From assembly GCA_022496805.1 (NCBI GenBank), contig CM040092.1, positions 24,095,649 through 24,159,648 of the forward strand: 64,000 nucleotides of DNA, in the 5' to 3' direction. The translations under genes and the position numbers were made by a program. Within the stretch, counting starts at the first letter, position 1. Every line of letters starts with the position of its first letter. The notes under the pieces are model-generated. The model made no database searches. It saw only the letters and a list, made by a program, of their open reading frames with translations, and was not told the origin of the DNA. Origin of the DNA: Pohlia nutans. Its lineage: Eukaryota; Streptophyta; Bryopsida; Bryales; Mniaceae. Shown here one piece after another: positions 57,819 to 64,000 of the stretch.

Positions 57819-58131
57819 CATGCACCCTCTGGTCCAAAAACTTTGTGAACCCACGCTTTTCGGTTTCCGCAATCCATCTTGGAACATGAAGAGCTTGCAA
57901 CATATTGTTCTCAATGTCGCTCTTGAATTTCTCAACACTTTCTTCTTTGTATCGAAGGTATTTACTCTCCAACGCCATGGCCGTATTGTCCTCGTAAAAT
58001 CTAGCCGTAAACTCTACCAAGAACTTTTTACAGTCCTCTGATGGCGTAACATCGTAATCGATTGGATCTTCCTCTTCGCCCTTATGTTTCCTCTGTCTAT
58101 TTCTTTTCCGCATCGTGACAACACAGTCCAT
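57819..58131 (-). pseudogene. Protein kinase, N-terminal part, separated by the CACTA element
   Basis: ATG at 58131 sits directly after an in-frame TAA. The frame runs 104 codons to the CAT target duplication at 57819-57821, where the CACTA begins. The product opens with a basic stretch (TMRKRNRQRKHK) and continues as a soluble, mostly helical-looking segment ending FLDQRVH. It then joins in frame to DSLWNAKNVL at 8237 once one CAT is removed. The reading frame continues into the transposon end for a few codons to a TIR-encoded stop (57766), so any transcript here would make a truncated protein without the catalytic domain. The upstream region holds a CGGACGG array at 58262-58480, so the natural promoter is not obvious. 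Confidence 0.85.
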
Positions 58132-58261
58132 TTAAGAGAAAAAAAATTCAACAATACCTCCTCCAGACCACTGACTTTTAATCTCCCCGGGTGAGGAGCC
58201 AGAGGATGGTAAAAACCAGCCTAATGCCACTCCTAACCTCTCACACGAATGTGGGTGGGAA
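58132..58261. promoter_or_regulatory. Immediate upstream region of the kinase gene
   Basis: The 130 bp before the ATG on the minus strand. No TATA-like box stands out. The start is inferred from the stop codon just upstream of the ATG. Confidence 0.25.
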
Positions 58262-58480
58262 GAAAAAAAGTGAGCCGTCCGAACTGGTCGGACGGCTTTA
58301 TAGGCGGACCGCCTGTCCGATTAGGTCGGCCGCCCGATCCAACGGCATCCGCTGTCGGCACCCGATCGGACGGCATTCGTCGTCCGACAGTCGATCGTCC
58401 GTCGACTGTCCGTCGTCCGTCCGCTATCCATCGTCCGTCGTCCGCCGGGCCGTCCGTTGTCCGATCTGATCGCACGGTCT
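58262..58480. repeat. CGTCCG/CGGACG-rich array upstream of the kinase
   Basis: Dense CGGAC/GTCCG words in both orientations, with short palindromes such as CCGTCCGAACTGGTCGGACGG. About 60% GC in an AT-rich surround. Open frames in both directions here reflect the repeat. Confidence 0.8.
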
Positions 58481-58509
58481 GGATTAGGCGATAGGGCGCC
58501 CTTCAAAAA

Positions 58510-59030
58510 ATGCACCGTAGAGAGATATTTTCAACTTCATTCAAAGATAGAATATTTACATTATGAATTTTGGATTCTATCCGTACAGTTAAATCTATGG
58601 TTGCTGTTACTAGGCTACTACCAATGATTTTGTATAAAATTTGAAACGTGAGAATCAAAATAATTTTGTATTTTAATTACTAATAAGATATTGACATTCT
58701 AGCGATGAGATTTTTTGTGATTGGTTGAAATGGAATACTCTAAGTATACTGATTTTTGGAGATTTTTTGGTCGCTTACTTTCATGAGTTCACTATTCTTA
58801 GATCACTTTTACATTGAAATATTATAAGTTTTAGGTGAATCACTTCAACCTGAAATGAGGCTTAACAATTTAATTTGCAAATCATCCCCGTTTATCACAT
58901 GAATACAAGTTGTACGTCAGATCCTCTTTTATCACATGCATTCTATATGGGTTTAGAGTTTCCGTTCTTCACTTATTTGCTTCTATTTATCTTGGAACAT
59001 CACATTTAAGGTAATTCATTCTCACTTTTG
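58510..59030 (+). mobile_element. Family D-like MITE remnant
   Basis: Aligned in the middle with 31756-32328 (GATTCTATCCGTACAGTTAAATC, TTTTGTATAAAATTTGAAAC), but terminal TTAA motifs are not preserved. The CGGACG array occupies its left side. Confidence 0.5.
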
Positions 59031-59471
59031 TAACTTATAAGGAATATGAACTTCACCCAATAGTGTTGTTTTTTTCGAAAGAGGGTTTGGAGAAAATATG
59101 CCTTTGGCGGGTCATTCGCCCTTTTAAACTTCGCAATATAGCGAAACAATATTTTTTCCATAGATAACCCTATTTGTGAGGGACATTCTCACTGCGCAGG
59201 GAAATTATAAAAGGGGTAAAAAAATGACCTTGTGATGGGAGTCTTTCTCTGAAAGGCAATTGGGTTGTGCCCAACCAAGTTCTTCAGATAAGCTTACAGC
59301 CTTTGAATTGCATATGGACAATGTTCATTTTGTTTTTCAACAAAGTATGTAAAGTTTGCAATAGGAATGTAGGCAACATCAATACAATTAATAAATGTTT
59401 GGGCAAGCCATGAACTTCAATCCTTACTGCTGGAAATAACAATGGCTTCGGTACTCAATGCATTTTAATTT
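59031..59471. other. Spacer, no gene
   Basis: Nothing recognised. Confidence 0.4.
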
Positions 59472-59513
59472 TTATAGAGCTACAGAGCATGTAAGTTATT
59501 GTGTTCAAAATAC

Positions 59514-59605
<92 letters not shown>

Positions 59606-59647
59606 GTATTTTGAACACAATAACTTACATGCTCTGTAGCTCTATAA
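59472..59647. repeat. Perfect 176-bp palindrome with (TA)41 core
   Basis: A 47-bp arm (starting TTATAGAGCTACAGAGC, ending ATACCGGCA) is followed by 82 bp of pure TA and an exact inverted copy of the arm. No mismatch seen. The whole can form a cruciform or a 176-nt hairpin RNA. Resembles a small hairpin MITE, though no target duplication is clear. Confidence 0.9.
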
Positions 59648-59823
59648 GTATACAACTATTAGCCTAGGATATGTCCAAAGTTTGTAGCATCCAAACAAAA
59701 TTCAAACTACAGACCTGCCTTGATCAATACAAATCAAAAATTCAAGACAGTCACATGTACTCTGTAAGCTATGCTTCAAATTCCACTAGAACATGACGAC
59801 TCTAGTGGAACACTTGAACCAAC
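59648..59823. other. Spacer 3' of the next minus-strand gene
   Basis: Contains an inverted GTTCCACTAGAG/CTCTAGTGGAAC-like pair near 59780-59815, possibly a 3'-UTR hairpin. Confidence 0.35.
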
Positions 59824-60967
59824 CTAATATCGGCGACCTCCTCGAAATGTCCTGCGTTCTGAGTCCCATTGTTGGTCAAAAAAATGTTGTTCTACTTGCC
59901 GCCTTTCATTCTCCTCCTCCTCGCTCCGTCTTATCGCTTCTTGAAGATCTCTATCATATTCATTTACTTTGATTGTAGTCACTCGATGGTCCCGCATCAA
60001 AAGTAACGGGGGGTCCGTGTGCAGCACTATAAATATCTCTACCAAAACTTACTGGCGCATTGCTCGATGAGCTTTCACCGGGTCCGGAATGAGTAGGAGT
60101 ATAGCTTTGAGATCTGTGGGGTCCAAAATCACTTTCGGGAAAAGAAGCTCGTGGTGTACTATATCTGTCCGGATACGAAGGCCGCTCATAATTGTTTGGT
60201 GCATAAGCAATATCATCGTAGCCATGGCTAGATCTCCCTTGTTCGCCCCGGCCTACTGGATTTGAATACCCCAGATTATCATCGTAGCCATGGCTAGATC
60301 TCCCTTGTTCAGCCCTGCCTGTTGGATTTGAATACCCCGGATAATTATCGTAGCCATGGCTATGAGGAGTTCCAAACGTCACGGGATAGTTCTCAACGTC
60401 GCGTTGCCGAGAACTATTGCAAGGTCGTACTTCCCATTGCGAAGTATCGACATCATCAATAGCAACGTCTACCACATTGGCTCCACGATTAGACCATAGT
60501 GGCACACAATCACTTGGTCCGGTCCAATTCGGAGGAATCATGTGGTTGGATCGATCCAATGTCGAGATGTTTTTCCCATATACCGTACGCCAATCCACAT
60601 CCTTGTGCAAAACAATCTCTGCCCAAACCATTGCCATTAACGAATAATTCATCATGGTCGGTTTCGAGTTCGGCAAGCCAACTGCATCGTGCACCTCCCA
60701 ATACCGTTGCAAGAAATGGTTGCTATGGCAATTCGAAGTGGGGCCTTCCCAACGAGGGGCAGATACTTCCATTTAAGATCGTAGCCAAAGTTTTGCCAAA
60801 TGCGTCATCTTCACGTATTTCTTGCATGTTGTACAAGTCCACGTTCGTTGAGGCTCGGTGTCCCATCCCGGTTCGGCAACACAATCGGGGTCAGCAACTT
60901 GATCCGAGTTGAACTCGTGAGGAGCCCCTCGTGAAGATCTCCTGCTACTGTTGCTTCTTTGAAACAT
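59824..60967 (-). pseudogene. Unrecognised gene with CxxC motif, tyrosine-rich repeats and UIM-like tail
   Basis: ATG at 60967 opens MFQRSNSSRRSSRGAPHEFN and reaches RTWTCTTCKKYVKMTHL, a W-x-C-x2-C motif as in the first half of a BED or similar finger. An in-frame TAA at 60773-60775 precedes MEVSAPRWEGPTSNCHSNHF. Next comes a conserved-looking segment (SLMAMVWAEIVLHKDVDWRT), then three tandem SHGYD...GYSNP..RGEQGR repeats and a Pro/Ser/Tyr-rich stretch. A one-base slip near 59962 leads to NEYDRDLQEAIRRSEEEENE, which fits the ubiquitin-interacting motif pattern (LxxAIxxSxxEE). Family unknown. The overall plan suggests a transposon- or host-derived nuclear protein. With one stop and one slip it is probably broken. 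Confidence 0.5.
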
Positions 60968-61089
60968 CGTGTTAAAAGTGACACAAAATGCGCCACGTGC
61001 CGCAACTTCACTGCACAAATCACACCTGCACGCATACAACGTGACGCAGGCACGCAGAGACTCAATGAGGAGGTGCACGTGATGTCAGG

Positions 61090-61455
61090 CCGACAGCAGG
61101 AGCTCACCGCCAAGAGTGAGCGGACGAAGCAAGCCGTCCGCAATTTATGCTGTCCGGCCGAGTCGGACGATGCGTACAGCGGACGCCAGATCGGACGACC
61201 CGCAGGGATCCGTACTTTTGAATTGGACGGCTTTGAGCGGAGACCTAGATCGGATGGCCAAGATCTGGGCGGATGATCCGATGCTCCCATCGGACGGATC
61301 GGACGAACGGGACGGACGGCACGTCGTACCACCAGATCGGACGGACTAGGACAAATCGCGCGCGTAGATCGGACGGATCAGATCGCGCGTGTAGATCGGA
61401 TAGTCGATCGGACGACGGATCGGATGGACCAGCGGACGGCCCGATCGGACGGACG
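61090..61455. repeat. CGGACGG-rich array with CpG-rich core
   Basis: ATCGGACGG words recur more than ten times, with GATCGGACGGATCGGACG and CGCGCGTAGATCGG segments. Same type as 5825-6047 and 58262-58480. Confidence 0.8.
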
Positions 61456-61763
61456 ACGGCGTGAAGTTCCAAAACTTGGAGTTTGCCCAAGCTGCTGGGT
61501 TTTTCTGGTGTGCTGCTCACCCTTGTTGCAACTCTAGTCAAAGTTTCGAGGTCAACATCTATTTTCAGATTCTCCACGTACTTCGAGGACTGTTTTAAGT
61601 ACGGACAGAGAATGTTCCTACATTTAATGTGTTCCGCATTGAACTCTTGAAGTGCTTTACTTCTTGGAGAGCGAATGAATTTTGCGAGATGTTGTTTCGT
61701 GTGTGAAGAGTGTTGGAAGTGCATGGACCCCTGTGTATGTTCAAATGCACAAAGTATGCGCAT
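61456..61763 (-). other. Open stretch of unknown meaning, next to the array
   Basis: Minus-strand frame with YVENLKIDVDLETLTRVATR and SSTPEKPSSLGKLQVLELHA before it runs into the CGGACG array. It looks protein-like but has no recognised domain or clear start. May be an exon fragment. Confidence 0.25.
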
Positions 61764-61865
61764 GTCTTTGTGATCTATTGTGTTTTCTCTTTTTTAGCTA
61801 GAGAATGCAAGGACTGACTTGCTGAGGCTAATGAATTTTCCTTTTTCCTTCTATGAGTTCTATAA

Positions 61866-62026
61866 GTGTTGCAGTTGAGTTACGACAGATGATTCAGGCT
61901 CTAGTTCTCCATGCTCATGGCTTCCTTGAGCTTCTCTCTCCTGTTGCAAGATTAGGTCTTTTCAAAACCCTTTGTTGCACGAAGTCGTGCTCAAGAACAC
62001 AAATGATGGACATACTTTTGCACTAA
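61866..62026 (+). CDS. Possible 3' exon of an unidentified plus-strand gene
   Basis: The frame AVELRQMIQALVLHAHGFLE, then LLSPVARLGLFKTLCC, closes with TAA at 62024. It follows an acceptor-like TTGCAG. No start codon and no recognised domain. Confidence 0.25.
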
Positions 62027-62593
62027 ATTGTTCATCCTGAACATGGTTTTGGAGTAGACCATTTCATGAAGGTAAAGAAAATTCATGTTATTGATAACAG
62101 CAATGCCATTCAAGCATGTCCGTGACAAATGAGAGGTTTACCCAAATGTGAGAGAACCCTGCAGTAAAACATGACTGTACTGTATGTTGATTGAATATAA
62201 GAGGTAGAATTATTGAGTACGACTGTGATCAATAATTTGAAACATTTGATAATTTTTTTGTACAAATCCTGAAAGTGGTTTTTTTAGATGAATTTGAATC
62301 CCATTTAATTTTCTATCAAGACTGTGAATTCGAATTTTGAAACTTGTATTAAGATGGTTACTTGCACACTGAGGTGTTTTTCATATCCTCAATTTGGAGG
62401 AGTTAAGACCTACAATAAAACACTGAGGTGTTCCTCATATCCTCAAATCATATGATAGTTTAGAAGTTAAAATTGTGTTAAGTTTTATCGTTCTCTTCTT
62501 GGTCTCGTTTATATTTTATAGCTTTGTGTATTGTAATTAGAGTTGTACATGTTTGCTGATTTGAATACTTTGTACAATAAAAATTTCTTGCAG

Positions 62594-62668
62594 ACGGAAG
62601 TTACGAATGGGAAAGTCTACCAATCAACTAGCAAGTCCTTTTTTGTTGAGATAAGGATGAAGCTTTGA
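62594..62668 (+). CDS. Possible alternative terminal exon
   Basis: After TTCTTGCAG, 25 codons including the stop: TEVTNGKVYQSTSKSFFVEI then RMKL. The pyrimidine-rich acceptor is good, but the upstream exon is not identified. Confidence 0.25.
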   Translation, partial: TEVTNGKVYQSTSKSFFVEIRMKL

Positions 62669-62768
62669 TCGTTAGTAGGCGTTCTACATTCTTGGCCTCC
62701 AGGCCATGTACTTTATTCTTTTGTCTAACGGGGGAATCATTTTAACAAATCGTAGATGCTATAAAATA

Positions 62769-64000
62769 TGTCGTAACACGTGGTACCGGATACTCCCTTA
62801 GAGCGCACTTTTTTGTATTAAGAATGCTCGTAAAGGTGATTTCCGGGTTATCGTTCCGCGGAGATTCTGTGAAGTGGGAAGTTTCCGGAAACTGCCCCGG
62901 ATTGGTGACTGATCTCTTCCGGTCACCAATTAATTCCCTCTTTCCTCACTAAAACCGGATCTTCTCTAATGATTGATCCGACTATGTCTAGATCCGGTTT
63001 CTGTCCGGGTTGGAAACTTTAACCAACCTGACCTTATCCGGTCTATCCCAACTACTTAACCTGGTTTAGTTTAGCCTCTGTTTTCCCTCGAAGGGTTCTC
63101 CATTTGCATTTTTAAGGGTGCTGGATTTAAAGTCACACCCACCCCTACTATTTTACGTGACCGGGGACTCACTACTTCCTACTCGTCTCAACTCAACTCC
63201 CTAACCCGGGTACTTTCCGTATTGCTCTTCAACTATGGATTCATCCCAAACCCACAGCCGGTCACTCAAGCGCAACCCGGTTTTTCCCTTATCTCCGAAA
63301 TATTGCAATTACAGGATCAACCCGGAACTGGTACCTCTACCGGACTACCCGTCCAGGAGTTCTGAGAGAACCGGAGTACCCCCTCCTGCTCACTCAGCCA
63401 CTAAACCGGATTATCTCCTGCAACTTCCTTCTCTCAAAATACTACAACGACTTGCTAACTTGAATAGACAGTACCCGGGGTGTCCGGAAGAGATGGAATT
63501 TCTCAGGATCCGTTTTACTCTGGCTTTCCCGTGCCCTGCAATCACAACTGCTACCCGCGTGCTGGCACCTCTACCGGACTACCCGTCCAGGAGTTCTGAG
63601 AGAACCGGAGTACCCCCTTCTACTCACTCAGCCACTAACCCGGGTTATCGCCTGCAGTTGCACACGGAATACAACATATTCAAACGATCCTAATTCTTCC
63701 AATTCTTCTACCCGGTCTCTTAACTGACTCTTACACCAGAACCCGGCTAGTCCATCCGGTTACCAAGGGACTAATTGCGTCACTGTTCCGGGTGACAACA
63801 CAAGCAAACACACATACACACACACACGACACACGCAAAGTGAAGAACATGCGCCTTTACTCATTTGCACGGAACAATGATACACAAAAAGATCCCAAGA
63901 ATGACGAGCATCCTTGGATAAAATGCTCACCCCCAAACGCCCAGATCCGGGAAATCTGCAGATCCGCAGATCCGGAAATTCAGGGAGGTCCTTTCACCGT
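62769..64000. mobile_element. Second copy of the TG...CA element, cut by the window edge
   Basis: Aligns with 139 to about 1378 in the same orientation, with roughly one difference per 15 bases and small indels. Starts at the same TGTCGTAACACG after unrelated flank (AAATA). Tandem half-units within it (CTACCCGTCCAGGAGTTCTGAG-type sequence at about 63350 and 63590) also occur in copy 1. The coding part would lie beyond the window. Confidence 0.8.

Noticed and set aside
59455..59667. Tyr-Ile repeat ORFs on both strands
   Set aside because: Both are translations of the (TA)41 palindrome.
139..64000. The two TGTCGTAACACG repeats as 5' and 3' LTRs of one 62-kb retrotransposon
   Set aside because: No primer-binding site follows 4505, no polypurine tract precedes 62769, and the left copy has its own near-target duplication. 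Two independent insertions fit better.

Overview
The window is AT-rich, repeat-dense eukaryotic nuclear DNA. I read it as a streptophyte (plant or charophyte alga): the CACTA transposase has the plant arrangement (Transpos_assoc-like finger, Transposase_21/tnp2, DUF4218, DUF4216, with a separate TnpA/Transposase_24-like gene), and introns are GT-AG. The species cannot be fixed from sequence alone. No tRNA or rRNA gene, CRISPR array or bacterial-type operon was seen.

The main structure is one very large CACTA DNA transposon at 8241-57818 (49,578 bp). Its ends read CACTACTAGAAAA inward from both sides, and a perfect 3-bp target duplication (CAT) flanks it. It sits inside a protein-kinase coding sequence on the minus strand: codons 1-104 lie to the right (57819-58131) and the rest to the left (7045-8240). 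Removing the element and one CAT restores one continuous 501-codon frame, so the host gene looks freshly interrupted.

Layout: 139-4505 is a 4.37-kb TG...CA element with a long minus-strand ORF broken by one frameshift. 4586-5850 is a decayed FCP1/NIF-type phosphatase-like gene. 5825-6047 is a CGGACGG-rich array. 7045-8240 is the 3' kinase part. Inside the CACTA, minus-strand genes (13306-20305) encode a TnpA-like protein with an RS-rich region and a 156-residue Cys/His-rich protein. The middle (21.5-42 kb) is a nest of TTAA-bounded elements, foldback repeats, a tRNA-type SINE, minisatellites and a TET/JBP-like 2OG-Fe(II) dioxygenase gene (23633-24789, minus). The right arm, on the plus strand, holds a second copy of the Cys-rich gene (44629-45099, with a stop) and a four-exon TnpD transposase (45845-55851) damaged by one nonsense codon and one frameshift. 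Right of the CACTA lie the 5' kinase part, another CGGACGG array, a perfect 176-bp palindrome around (TA)41, a damaged gene with a CxxC motif and a UIM-like tail (59824-60967), and a second copy of the 4.37-kb element running off the end (62769-64000).

The CACTA genes form two divergent units, each headed by a copy of the same Cys-rich protein. TnpD would be the catalytic transposase and TnpA the end-binding protein. Because this TnpD is broken while the host insertion site looks young, the element was probably moved in trans or broke soon after landing. The other passengers (TET/JBP gene, MITEs, SINE, foldbacks) are nested insertions carried with it.
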